Of a DNA stretch of 64,000 bases, positions 37,126 through 45,241 are shown piece by piece; the first letter of the stretch is position 1, and each line of letters opens with the position of its first letter. The notes beneath the pieces were generated by a model. The model searched no databases. It saw nothing but the letters and a program-made list of their open reading frames with translations, and was not told the DNA's origin. The position numbers and the translations under genes were made by a program. This DNA comes from Flavobacterium litorale. GTDB taxonomy: Bacteria > Bacteroidota > Bacteroidia > Flavobacteriales > Flavobacteriaceae. The DNA lies in NCBI RefSeq assembly GCF_019613795.1, contig NZ_CP080429.1:959501-1023500 (forward strand), written 5' to 3'.

Positions 37126-37146
37126 CAAAAAATAGCTGATAATGTA

Positions 37147-37839
37147 CTAGTTTTCCCGTCCAGATAACCAGTTAATATCCTCTAGCAATTGCGTAACATT
37201 TTTTTCGCCTTCAACCTCCTCGTCAAGATTCGTTCCGTTATAAAATCCCCTAATACGTCCTTCGGCATCTACCAGTATAAAATTTTCGGTATGTACCATA
37301 TCATATAACTCGTCCGATGTATTTGTTTTTACCGCCAAATACGATTTTCGGGCAATGTAGTAAATGTCCTTTTTGTTGCCCGTAACCAAATTCCACTTAC
37401 TATCAATTACCCCTTTTTTCTCGGCGTACGCCTTAAGTACAGGTACGCTGTCAATATCGGGCGTTACCGAGTGCGATAGTAGCATTACCTTAGGGTTATC
37501 TTTAATTTTATCCTGTAGCCATACCATATTGTCCGTCATTATGGGGCAAATAGTAGGGCAGGTCGTAAAAAAGAAATCGGCTACATAAATTTTGCCCTTG
37601 TAATCCTTTTGCGTAATGGTTTTACCGTTTTGGTTGGTAAACGAAAAATCGGCTATTTTATGGTTACGGCTAATGTATTGCACGGTGGTATCTACCAACT
37701 CGGGGCTAACATCGGCAGGACTGTATACTTTTAAGAATTTTTGGGGCTTTAGCGCATTGTAAAAAAGGTATAATATAATTGCCGATACAATAAGGAGCAC
37801 TATAAAGAATACTTTGTATTTTTTGAAGAAAGTAAGCAT
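37147..37839 (-). CDS. SCO1/SenC-family copper chaperone
   Basis: The 230-residue protein has an N-terminal membrane anchor (residues 8-28) and a periplasmic thioredoxin fold with copper ligands C94-x3-C98 (TTCPTICP) and H183 (MVHTENFIL). SCO proteins deliver copper to the CuA site of cytochrome c oxidase or act as thiol reductants. No oxidase genes adjoin. It is 54 nt after feoA's promoter region but is transcribed separately toward the left. Confidence 0.92.
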   Translation of the reverse strand: MLTFFKKYKVFFIVLLIVSAIILYLFYNALKPQKFLKVYSPADVSPELVDTTVQYISRNHKIADFSFTNQNGKTITQKDYKGKIYVADFFFTTCPTICPIMTDNMVWLQDKIKDNPKVMLLSHSVTPDIDSVPVLKAYAEKKGVIDSKWNLVTGNKKDIYYIARKSYLAVKTNTSDELYDMVHTENFILVDAEGRIRGFYNGTNLDEEVEGEKNVTQLLEDINWLSGREN

Positions 37840-37971
37840 GTAAAAATAATTTCCTGCAAAATTACAAAAGGATGTCCGATTAATGTAGTGCTATATTGCA
37901 CTTTGGTACGTTAAAAAACAGCGTAAAAATCACTTTTTTTGCTTTTAACGCCCCTTTTTAAGGTAACTTTA

Positions 37972-37979
37972 TATTTTTG
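37972..37979 (+). promoter_or_regulatory. -7 element upstream of M13 peptidase
   Basis: TATTTTTG matches TAnnTTTG, 26 nt before the ATG, with no -33 TTG at the standard spacing. Confidence 0.4.
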
Positions 37980-38005
37980 TATAAATAAGGTTTAAAACAA
38001 ACAAC

Positions 38006-40069
38006 ATGAAACTAAACAAAAAGGCTACCCTTGCAACACTTGCCATAGTGCTTGGAGCAACGGTATGTAATGGACAAACTAAAAGCAGCAAGCAAACTAA
38101 GCCCGGTATAAATTTATCGTATATGGATACATCTGTAAAACCAAGCGAAGATTTTTTCCGTTTCGTAAATGGTAAATGGCTGGATAACACAGAGATTCCT
38201 GGCGATAAAACCCGTTGGGGTAGTTTTGATGAGTTGCGTGAGCAAACCAACCATGATGCACTTGTCATACTTAAAGAGGCAGCTGCTGATAAAACATTAA
38301 ATCCAAATTCAGACCAAGGTAAGGCAGCAAGCTTGTACCGCGCTATTATGGATACTGTGGCACGAAACCAAAAAGGGATTGAACCATTAGAACCCTATTT
38401 GGTTAAAATAGACAGGGTTAGAAACTTATCTGACTTGCAAAAGCTAATAACCGAAATGGAAGTTGTAGGGGGTATAGGGTTTTTTAACTCGGGCGTAGGC
38501 GCAGATGCTAAAGATAGTAACCGTAATGCGGTATATATAATGCCTGGGTCTTTGGGATTACCCGATAGGGATTATTATGTGTCTGACGATAAAGATTCGC
38601 AAGAAAAGCGCGATAAATACATAATGCATGTAGCTCACATGTTACGCTATGTAGGGTATAACAAGACTACTGCAGAAAAAGCGGCAAAAAGTATTCTTGA
38701 GTTTGAAACCGCAATGGCAACGCCACGACTGGACAGAGTAGAGCGCAGAGATAGCAGAAAAACGTACAACCCTATGTCAGTCGCACAGCTACAAGAACTT
38801 ATGCCAGTAATCAACTGGAACAGCTACCTATCGGGTATTGGTATTACTAAAGTAGATACCGTTATTGTTTCGCAGCCTAAGTATATGGATAGGTTAGCGG
38901 GGTTACTAAATGAGAATAAAGTTGACGATTGGAAGCACTACATGAAATGGACTTTACTGAATAGTTCAACAAGTCAGTTAACTACTAATATTGAAACTGA
39001 CAATTGGAGATTTTACAGCCAAACCCTTCGCGGCGCACTTAAAGAGGAAAAGCGCGAAATTAATGCACTACGTACTATAAACGGTACCGTAGGAGAAGCA
39101 TTGGGTAAATTATACGTTGCCAAAAAATTTCCTGCTGAGGCTAAGCAGAAAGCAGAAAGTATGATAGCCAATGTAATGCTGGCTTTTGAAAACCGAATTA
39201 ACAAATTGCCATGGATGGCAAAATCGACCCGTAAAAATGCAATAGAAAAACTACGTAAACTACGTATAAAAATAGGTTACCCCGATAAGTGGAAAGATTA
39301 TTCTGCACTTACCATTACAAGCCCCGAAGCAGGAGGTGACTTGTTTACCAACATGAAAAATATTGCCCGCTTTAACCATAATAAAGACATGGCTAAACTG
39401 CACAGGCCTGTTAATAAGGACGAATGGTATATGGCGCCACAAATTGTAAACGCCTATTTTAACCCATCGTACAACGAAATTGTATTCCCAGCAGCCATAC
39501 TACAACCGCCATTTTACGATTACAAAGCAGATGAAGCTGTTAACTACGGAGGTATTGGCGCAGTAATTGGGCACGAAATATCGCACGGATTTGACGATTC
39601 GGGTTCACGTTACAATGCTGATGGTAACCTTGTAAACTGGTGGAGCAATGAAGATTTAGAGAAATTTACAGGTCTTGGCGGAGCACTAGCCAGCCAGTAC
39701 AGCCAGTTACAACCCTTACCCGGTACGTATGTGGATGGCGAGTTTACGCTAGGCGAAAATATTGGTGACCTTGGTGGTGTTAATGCAGCATACGATGGTT
39801 TACAGATTTATCTTGAGAAGAACGGACGACCAGGTTTAATAGATGGCTATACGCCAGAACAACGCTTTTTTATCTCTTGGGCTACCATATGGAGAACCAA
39901 AATGAGAGATGAGGCGATAAAAAATCAGGTAAAAACCGACCCTCACTCGCCAGCAATGTATAGGGCTTACGTGCCTTTACAAAATGTAGATGCTTTTTAT
40001 GAAGCCTTTGATATTAAAAAAGGAGATGGCATGTATATTAACCCTGAAGAGCGAGTTAAAATTTGGTAA
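38006..40069 (+). CDS. pepO: M13-family zinc metallopeptidase (PepO-like)
   Basis: A signal peptide (MKLNKKATLATLAIVLGATV...) sends it to the periplasm or outside. The zinc-binding HEISH motif lies at about residue 523 in IGAVIGHEISHGFDD, and the third zinc ligand is in GENIGDLGGVNAAY. The 687-residue length and the NAYFNPSYNEIVFPAAILQPPF block are typical of neprilysin-type peptidases, which cleave peptides of limited size. A promoter-like -7 element and a terminator define a single-gene unit. Confidence 0.95.
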   Translation: MKLNKKATLATLAIVLGATVCNGQTKSSKQTKPGINLSYMDTSVKPSEDFFRFVNGKWLDNTEIPGDKTRWGSFDELREQTNHDALVILKEAAADKTLNPNSDQGKAASLYRAIMDTVARNQKGIEPLEPYLVKIDRVRNLSDLQKLITEMEVVGGIGFFNSGVGADAKDSNRNAVYIMPGSLGLPDRDYYVSDDKDSQEKRDKYIMHVAHMLRYVGYNKTTAEKAAKSILEFETAMATPRLDRVERRDSRKTYNPMSVAQLQELMPVINWNSYLSGIGITKVDTVIVSQPKYMDRLAGLLNENKVDDWKHYMKWTLLNSSTSQLTTNIETDNWRFYSQTLRGALKEEKREINALRTINGTVGEALGKLYVAKKFPAEAKQKAESMIANVMLAFENRINKLPWMAKSTRKNAIEKLRKLRIKIGYPDKWKDYSALTITSPEAGGDLFTNMKNIARFNHNKDMAKLHRPVNKDEWYMAPQIVNAYFNPSYNEIVFPAAILQPPFYDYKADEAVNYGGIGAVIGHEISHGFDDSGSRYNADGNLVNWWSNEDLEKFTGLGGALASQYSQLQPLPGTYVDGEFTLGENIGDLGGVNAAYDGLQIYLEKNGRPGLIDGYTPEQRFFISWATIWRTKMRDEAIKNQVKTDPHSPAMYRAYVPLQNVDAFYEAFDIKKGDGMYINPEERVKIW

Positions 40070-40092
40070 AACTTTATTTGATAAAACTTTTC

Positions 40093-40124
40093 AAAACCTA
40101 TGATGAGAATCATAGGTTTTTTTT
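40093..40124 (+). terminator. Terminator of M13 peptidase gene
   Basis: AAAACCTATGAT and ATCATAGGTTTT form a perfect 12-bp stem with a GAGA tetraloop followed by T residues. Confidence 0.85.
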
Positions 40125-40163
40125 GTATTTTTAAATAACACAGGTACTGGGAATTAAAATGTT

Positions 40164-40184
40164 AATTGCGGAAAAACCGCAATT
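40164..40184. repeat. Hairpin repeat TGCGGAAAAACCGCA, copy 1
   Basis: Perfect 8-bp arms around an A5 loop, 58 nt upstream of the response-regulator start. The same 15-bp core occurs at 40981 and, reversed, at 59713. Confidence 0.7.
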
Positions 40185-40241
40185 ATCCTATGCTTTTAAG
40201 AATTATATTTGTCATCCCACAAAATATAAATACAATCCAAC

Positions 40242-40904
40242 TTGAAAAAAGTATTACATGTTCTAGCAATAGACGATCATGTTGTAGTCCTTGAGGGTTA
40301 CCATGCTATTTTTAAAACGCTGAATGGAAAACATGACGATCTGAATTTTATAAAGGCTACTGATTGCAAGTCGGCTTATGAATTGATTGAAAACCACAAA
40401 TCCGAGCCGTTTGATATAGCGGTGGTAGATTACAGCATACCCAATTACGTAGAGAAGGAGCTTTACTCAGGAGCCGATATGGCTATGCTGGTTAGGCGCG
40501 TTATGCCCGAATGCAAAATTATGATGATGACGATGCATAAGGAGGTGGATATTATGACGCGCATACTCGAAAATATTAAGCCCGAAGGTTTTATTAATAA
40601 AAGCGATTGTACTACCGATGAACTTTTTGAAGGGTTTAAGGTAGTGCTTAGCGGTGGCAATTACTACTCCAAAACAGTAGCTAATTTCCAAAAACGTTTA
40701 GAAAGTGGCATATTGCTGGATGAAGTAGATGTACGCATTATAAAATTACTTGCAAAAGGTATTAAAAACAAAAACCTTAATAAGTACATACCCCTTACTG
40801 TTAGTGGTATAGAAAAGCGCAAGTATAGAATAAAGCGGATGTTGGAAATAGAGGGTGGCGACGAAGAGTTAATACTGGAAGCCCGTAACCAAGGTTATTT
40901 ATAA
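40242..40904 (+). CDS. LuxR/NarL-like response regulator (orphan)
   Basis: The start is TTG 40242; an in-frame TAA lies at 40227 and no ATG lies between. The receiver domain has D11-D12 and phospho-acceptor D63 (IAVVDYSIPN). The C-terminal 65 residues look like the helix-turn-helix of flavobacterial LuxR-type regulators (DVRIIKLLAKGIKNKNLNKYI, VSGIEKRKYRIKRML). No histidine-kinase gene adjoins. The gene is flanked on both sides by the same hairpin repeat. Confidence 0.87.
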   Translation: MKKVLHVLAIDDHVVVLEGYHAIFKTLNGKHDDLNFIKATDCKSAYELIENHKSEPFDIAVVDYSIPNYVEKELYSGADMAMLVRRVMPECKIMMMTMHKEVDIMTRILENIKPEGFINKSDCTTDELFEGFKVVLSGGNYYSKTVANFQKRLESGILLDEVDVRIIKLLAKGIKNKNLNKYIPLTVSGIEKRKYRIKRMLEIEGGDEELILEARNQGYL

Positions 40905-40980
40905 CCCATTGGTTGCACCAAAATACGGTAAATGTATTTTTTGTTTAAAGTTAGTGTGTGATTATTAAACAAGTGTTAAC

Positions 40981-40995
40981 TGCGGAAAAACCGCA
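40981..40995. repeat. Hairpin repeat TGCGGAAAAACCGCA, copy 2
   Basis: This is identical to the 15-bp core of copy 1, 77 nt past the response-regulator stop codon. The rest of 40905-41099 holds only a terminator. Confidence 0.7.
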
Positions 40996-41047
40996 ATTTT
41001 AAGTCGTTAAAATTCTGTTATTTTACACTACATCCAGCTAATTTTAT

Positions 41048-41093
41048 AATACTACTCTTGGTAATGCGTTTATCAGGGGTAGTATTCTTTTTT
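41048..41093 (+). terminator. Terminator downstream of orphan response regulator
   Basis: AATACTAC pairs with GTAGTATT, extended by G-T pairs, around a 20-odd-nt loop and followed by a T-rich run. It ends the plus-strand transcript before the convergent gene. Confidence 0.65.
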
Positions 41094-41099
41094 ACCCCC

Positions 41100-41903
41100 C
41101 TATGGTTTTGGGTGTATAAAGTTATAATTCAGTACTTCCTGTAAATTTTCAGATGCTATTATCTTTCCACCAGAGGTATCTGCCTCATTAAACATAGGCG
41201 TGCTAAGCTTCATTTCTTTTGCTTTTTTGGTATAATATTCCTTTCGGGTAGGATGATAATCTGCAACAGCATTAAATACATACCCCAAAGCACCATCAGT
41301 TATTATTTTTTGCATAATACCAATACAATCCTCACGCTGAATCAGATTAACGGGGGCATTAGGGCTAGGTAAATTACTTTTGCCTGCTAAATACCGTGCT
41401 GGGTGCCTATCGTTGCCAATTAGTCCGCCAAAGCGTACTATGGTTGCTTTATAGTTAGTATTTTCTTGCAAGATGTTTTCAACCTCCAATAATTGCTTAC
41501 CGCTTTCAGTTTTTGGGTTGGGTGGTGCACTCTCGGTAAGTGTACCTGCCGTAGCACCATAAACTGATGTTGAGCTTATAAACAGTACCTTTTTTATACA
41601 GGATGCATTTACAAATCCAAAAAAGGTATTTATTTTAGCTACAAAACTAGCACTACTATCTTTTCGTAACCCTGGCGGAATATCAATAATCAAAGTATCG
41701 CACCCTTCCAGAAAATCGGTAACATTACCAGTAGTTTCATCTTCGTGTAAGGTTATACAATAGGGTTGTATACCTGCCTCGTGCAAAACAGGTATTTTAC
41801 TGGGGGTTGTAGTTGTGCCTTTTATACTATATCCTGCTGCTATAAGTTGTTTGGCTAGGGGTAACCCGAGCCATCCGCAACCCAATAGTGCTATATCTGC
41901 CAT
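41100..41903 (-). CDS. NAD(P)-dependent epimerase-like protein (YeeZ-like SDR)
   Basis: The 267-residue protein has an N-terminal Rossmann motif (IALLGCGWLGLPLAKQL) and an atypical SDR core with FISSTSVYGATAGTLTE, close to YeeZ-like nucleotide-sugar-epimerase relatives. The YxxxK catalytic pair is not clearly present, so enzymatic activity is uncertain. It lies 15 nt after the GNAT-nitrilase gene and could share its transcript. The substrate is unknown. Confidence 0.82.
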   Translation of the reverse strand: MADIALLGCGWLGLPLAKQLIAAGYSIKGTTTTPSKIPVLHEAGIQPYCITLHEDETTGNVTDFLEGCDTLIIDIPPGLRKDSSASFVAKINTFFGFVNASCIKKVLFISSTSVYGATAGTLTESAPPNPKTESGKQLLEVENILQENTNYKATIVRFGGLIGNDRHPARYLAGKSNLPSPNAPVNLIQREDCIGIMQKIITDGALGYVFNAVADYHPTRKEYYTKKAKEMKLSTPMFNEADTSGGKIIASENLQEVLNYNFIHPKP

Positions 41904-41918
41904 TTGTTTTTTGTATGT

Positions 41919-43463
41919 TTATGAAGTACTCTTGGTATTGTTTAACTTTTTAATTTGGTACAAGTCGTTGCGCCTGTCTTTTAGTATGCGTACGCTACCA
42001 TGTTCGTGTAGTTCTTTCAGTAAATCAATATCAACATCTACAATAAGCGTCATCTCGGTGTTGGGCGTTGTTTCAGCCTTAATCCCATTAGATGGAAACG
42101 AAAAATCAGAGGGTGTAAACACAGCCGTTTGCGCGTATTGTATATCCATGTTATTTACTTTTGGTAAGTTGCCCACACAGCCCGCTATGGCTACGTAACA
42201 CTCATTCTCTATAGCACGTGCTTGCGCGCAATGTTTTACGCGGGTATAACCGTTTTGCGTATCGGTAAGGAAAGGTACAAACAAAATATTCATTCCCTCG
42301 TCTGCCATTAAACGTGCCAGTTCGGGGAACTCCACATCATAGCAAATCATAATACCAATTTTACCACAGTCGGTATCAAAAGTCTGAATTTTGTCGCCTC
42401 CTTTCATGCCCCAATACTGTACCTCGTTGGGTGTAATGTGTACTTTAGTATACATTTCCGATGTTCCGTCGCGTTTGCATAAAAAGCCCACATTATATAG
42501 GTTGCCATCCTCCATATACGGCATACTACCTGTAATAATATTGATGTTGTATGATATTGCCATTTCCTGAAAACGCTTTTGTATAGGGTCGCAGTAACGC
42601 GCAATTTCACGTATGGCATCGGCTTCGCTCAGGTGGTTAAAGTCTGCCATAAGTGGTGCAACAAAAAGCTCGGGGAATAGTGCAAAATCGGAACCGTAGC
42701 CCGAAACGGCATCAATAAAAAACTCGGCTTGTTCAAATAAGGCCTCTACATTGGCAAGTGGTCGCATTTGCCATTGTACCAACCCGAGCCTTATGGTGCT
42801 TTTACGAGTGTTTATTAGTTTTGGGCTTTTATCGTAATAAATATTATTCCACTCCATCAATACGGCATACTCCTTAGAGCTGGTATCGCCCTCAAGGTAA
42901 TTGCGCATTAATTTTATTACGTGGAAATCGTTACTGATTTGAAACGATAATACAGGGTCGTGTACCTCTTTTAGGCGTACTTTTTCGATGTATTCTTTTG
43001 GGGAGTATTCGTCGGCATGTGCCGTATAGTTGGGTATGCGCCCCGCAAATATGATGGATTTTAGGTTGAGCTGCTCGCACAATTCTTTTCGCATATCATA
43101 CAGCCTTCTGCCCAGCCTAAGCCCACGGTATTCGGGGTCTATAAAAACATCAATACCATATAATATTTCGGCATCGTAGTCGTGTGTATTAAAAGTGTAC
43201 TTACCTGTAATGGTTTCGTAATTATGTATGCTAGTAGCTTTTTTGTAATCTACAATAAGTGATAGGGCTGCGCCTACCACCTTGCCATCTACTAATACAA
43301 CAAGCTGCCCTTCGGGGAATATATTTAGGAGTTTTTTTATTTCTTTTTCTTGCCAGTAGGCTTGCTCTAGTTCGCCATAGGCGTGTTGCATAGAAAGCTT
43401 TAACTGCTTATAATCTTCTATCTTCAGGTTACGTAATTCAACCTTATTAATTTCTATTTGCAT
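41919..43463 (-). CDS. GNAT acetyltransferase / carbon-nitrogen hydrolase fusion
   Basis: The 514-residue protein fuses an N-terminal GNAT domain (about 1-215, with IDVFIDPEYRGLRLGRRLYD as its acetyl-CoA motif) to a nitrilase-type amidohydrolase. The hydrolase triad is visible: E in FALFPELFVAPL, K in MYTKVHITPNE and C in GIMICYDVEFPE. The fusion is widespread in Bacteroidota and Proteobacteria. A joint amide-forming and amide-cleaving role has been suggested, but no substrate is established. It seems to be the first gene of a two-gene unit with the epimerase-like gene. Confidence 0.92.
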   Translation of the reverse strand: MQIEINKVELRNLKIEDYKQLKLSMQHAYGELEQAYWQEKEIKKLLNIFPEGQLVVLVDGKVVGAALSLIVDYKKATSIHNYETITGKYTFNTHDYDAEILYGIDVFIDPEYRGLRLGRRLYDMRKELCEQLNLKSIIFAGRIPNYTAHADEYSPKEYIEKVRLKEVHDPVLSFQISNDFHVIKLMRNYLEGDTSSKEYAVLMEWNNIYYDKSPKLINTRKSTIRLGLVQWQMRPLANVEALFEQAEFFIDAVSGYGSDFALFPELFVAPLMADFNHLSEADAIREIARYCDPIQKRFQEMAISYNINIITGSMPYMEDGNLYNVGFLCKRDGTSEMYTKVHITPNEVQYWGMKGGDKIQTFDTDCGKIGIMICYDVEFPELARLMADEGMNILFVPFLTDTQNGYTRVKHCAQARAIENECYVAIAGCVGNLPKVNNMDIQYAQTAVFTPSDFSFPSNGIKAETTPNTEMTLIVDVDIDLLKELHEHGSVRILKDRRNDLYQIKKLNNTKSTS

Positions 43464-43691
43464 ACTAAAATTGGTTTTTTATTAAAGGTACAAAAAATGT
43501 TTTTTTGGTATATCTCTACCGTAGTATGCGTTATAAAAACACTGTATTTACGCACTGCAACTACCTATTAGTTTAACGGAGCAATAGTATTACTTTTTTT
43601 AATACGAAAATCATAAAAGTTTACACATTTATTTAATGATTTATATTCAGTGAAATAGGCACGTATTAACTAAACTGTTAAAAAAGAAAAT

Positions 43692-43742
43692 TACCCACAG
43701 TTGGGTATGGTATGCCCTTGCATGGGCGTTTATATTTGTGAC
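43692..43742 (+). promoter_or_regulatory. Possible promoter region of predicted small RNA
   Basis: TATATTTG at 43731-43738 matches TAnnTTTG. The upstream sequence holds two short hairpins (TACCCA/TGGGTA at 43692-43707 and ATGCCC/GGGCGT at 43712-43729) and no -33 TTG at standard spacing. The stretch 43464-43691 shows nothing I can assign. Confidence 0.35.
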
Positions 43743-43866
43743 TTTAGTAATTGTGTATTACTAAAAAGTTAGATTGTGTTTTGTGTTCATACGAGGTATT
43801 AATTACAACCTCGTGTAGGACTGGTTTAGGGGAGGGGTTGCTGAGGAGCAACCCCTTATTTTTTAC
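43743..43866 (+). ncRNA. Predicted structured small RNA with terminator
   Basis: Three hairpins follow each other: a perfect 8-bp stem at 43744-43764, a 7-bp stem with wobble extension at 43789-43816, and a 10-bp GC-rich terminator at 43833-43856 followed by TTATTTTTT. The T run follows the stem on the plus strand, yet no plus-strand gene lies to its left, so it should end a noncoding transcript of about 120 nt. A -7-like element stands just upstream. No convincing ORF is present. Family not recognised. Confidence 0.5.
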
Positions 43867-43867
43867 C

Positions 43868-44632
43868 TTACCACGATGGTTTTTGCCGTAACAATGCTAT
43901 GGTACTTTCCAGTTGTGCCAGGCGTTGCTCCATTTCGCTGTTGTTATTAGGTAATGTATACCGAAACACATGTACTATTACCCACACACCTATAATAGCT
44001 GTAGTAGCAATAGCAACGGGTGCTACACCAGGGTGGTTGGCTTGCAGCACTACGGTATCGTCCTGATGGTTCATTTTTCTAAAATACAATGCATCGGCTG
44101 TAGCCACAAGCACCAGTTCGTTGTTTGTTTTTGCTATTTCGGTTGTTGGTACTTTGTTGCCTATTACAACATCGTTTGGTAAAAAACCATGTGCTCCGCC
44201 CGACATTGTTAAGTCGTCTATAACCAATGCCAGTTTATTATCACCGCTAACATGTGGTAAGTATAGGTGTGGTAGTTGTATGTTACTAATATTATTAGCA
44301 GCACCATATTGCGCTATAAAATCAGCTTTATTATCGTTTGTAATGCATACAATACCTTGTATGTTGTTACTTTTAGTCTCTTTTGGTACTACCGTTATTG
44401 CTTCGTTAAAGCGCAATAATTGGTTTACGGTAAGCTCTTTGGTAAGCAAATCCTCTATTGTAATACTAAAATGCTTAGCAATTTTTACTACGGTTTCTAG
44501 CTTGGGGTTACTGCGGTCTTCTTCGTATGCACCAAGTGTAGCACGCTTTAAATCAAAGAGTTCTGCAAATTCTTGCTGACTCATTCCGTGTACACTGCGT
44601 ATTTTTTTAAGGTTCTTTCCGAGCATCATCAT
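43868..44632 (-). CDS. XRE-family regulator with S24/LexA-like C-terminal domain
   Basis: Residues 5-62 form a Cro/CI helix-turn-helix (GMSQQEFAELFDLKRATLGAYE). Residues 90-225 resemble the S24/LexA-like fold common in Bacteroidota XRE regulators, ending in the typical hydrophobic IIGVWVIVHVF segment. The expected self-cleavage serine is not obvious (DDLTMSGG replaces GDSM), so proteolysis may be lost. A short coiled coil (EMEQRLAQLESTIALL) closes the protein. It is divergent from the YbjN-PspA-flotillin operon, with shared operator-like repeats between, and probably controls it. Confidence 0.85.
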   Translation of the reverse strand: MMMLGKNLKKIRSVHGMSQQEFAELFDLKRATLGAYEEDRSNPKLETVVKIAKHFSITIEDLLTKELTVNQLLRFNEAITVVPKETKSNNIQGIVCITNDNKADFIAQYGAANNISNIQLPHLYLPHVSGDNKLALVIDDLTMSGGAHGFLPNDVVIGNKVPTTEIAKTNNELVLVATADALYFRKMNHQDDTVVLQANHPGVAPVAIATTAIIGVWVIVHVFRYTLPNNNSEMEQRLAQLESTIALLRQKPSW

Positions 44633-44641
44633 AAAATATAT

Positions 44642-44726
44642 TTTGCTAATATTATTTGCAATTTAAAATTATATCTTTATATTTGTACTAACATTATTAG
44701 CAAATATAGTAATAATGCTAATATAA
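44642..44726. promoter_or_regulatory. Three operator-like repeats between XRE gene and PspA operon
   Basis: Copies of TTTGCTAATA(A/T)T occur at 44642-44654 (plus), 44692-44704 (minus) and, with one change, 44714-44726 (plus). They flank and cover the divergent -7 elements, which suits binding by the XRE regulator. Confidence 0.5.
44656..44685 (+). promoter_or_regulatory. Promoter of the YbjN-PspA-flotillin operon
   Basis: TTG at 44656-44658 and TATATTTG at 44678-44685, spaced by 19 nt, match the Bacteroidota consensus (TTG, 17-23 nt, TAnnTTTG). The predicted start near 44690 leaves a leader of about 150 nt. An inverse TATATTTG at 44701-44708 could serve the XRE gene. Confidence 0.6.
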
Positions 44727-44841
44727 TGAGTTTTTGAGGCTTAAAAAGATTTTTCTTTATTGTTAAAAACTATAGAAAACAATATTTGTAAGCCGTTAAA
44801 AAAAAAGCGAGTTTTATAAATTATTAATACCTATTGTAAAC

Positions 44842-45237
44842 ATGAAAGACTATTTTGGAGTGATTAAGGATTACTTGAATGAGCTTGAGCTTGAAATTAA
44901 ATACCAAAGCGAGAGCGAGGGCGTATTTATAGTAAGCAACGAGCAGGACGGTATCATTAATCTTATTATTTGTGTAGCGTATCCTATTGTTATTTTTGAG
45001 CAATATTTATTTGAGGTACAACCCGATGCCTATACTGTTTTTAAAGAACTGCTCCAAAAAAACCGCGATATTATTCACGGAGCTTTCGTACTGGATACTT
45101 CAGGTAGAAAAGTAATTTTTAGGGACTCGTTGCAACTCGAAAATTTAGACCAGAATGAGTTTGGTGCAACGTTAAATTCGCTCAGCCTATTGTTGAGTGA
45201 GTATTCGGAACAGATTATTAACTTTTCAAAAAATTAG
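44842..45237 (+). CDS. YbjN-like / type III chaperone-fold protein
   Basis: The 131-residue acidic protein matches the YbjN domain (type III secretion chaperone-like fold), with a central beta-sheet pattern GIINLIICVAYPIVIFEQY followed by amphipathic helices. No enzymatic motif is visible. YbjN proteins are linked to stress responses and may bind partner proteins. It is the first gene of the PspA-flotillin operon and ends 4 nt before the pspA start, so it is probably a small adaptor of the complex. Confidence 0.8.
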   Translation: MKDYFGVIKDYLNELELEIKYQSESEGVFIVSNEQDGIINLIICVAYPIVIFEQYLFEVQPDAYTVFKELLQKNRDIIHGAFVLDTSGRKVIFRDSLQLENLDQNEFGATLNSLSLLLSEYSEQIINFSKN

Positions 45238-45241
45238 AACG

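Noticed and set aside
44068..44100. Membrane-anchored reading of the XRE regulator based on the IIGVWVIVHVF stretch
   Set aside because: The stretch fits the usual hydrophobic end of S24-like domains in Bacteroidota regulators, so a transmembrane helix is unlikely.
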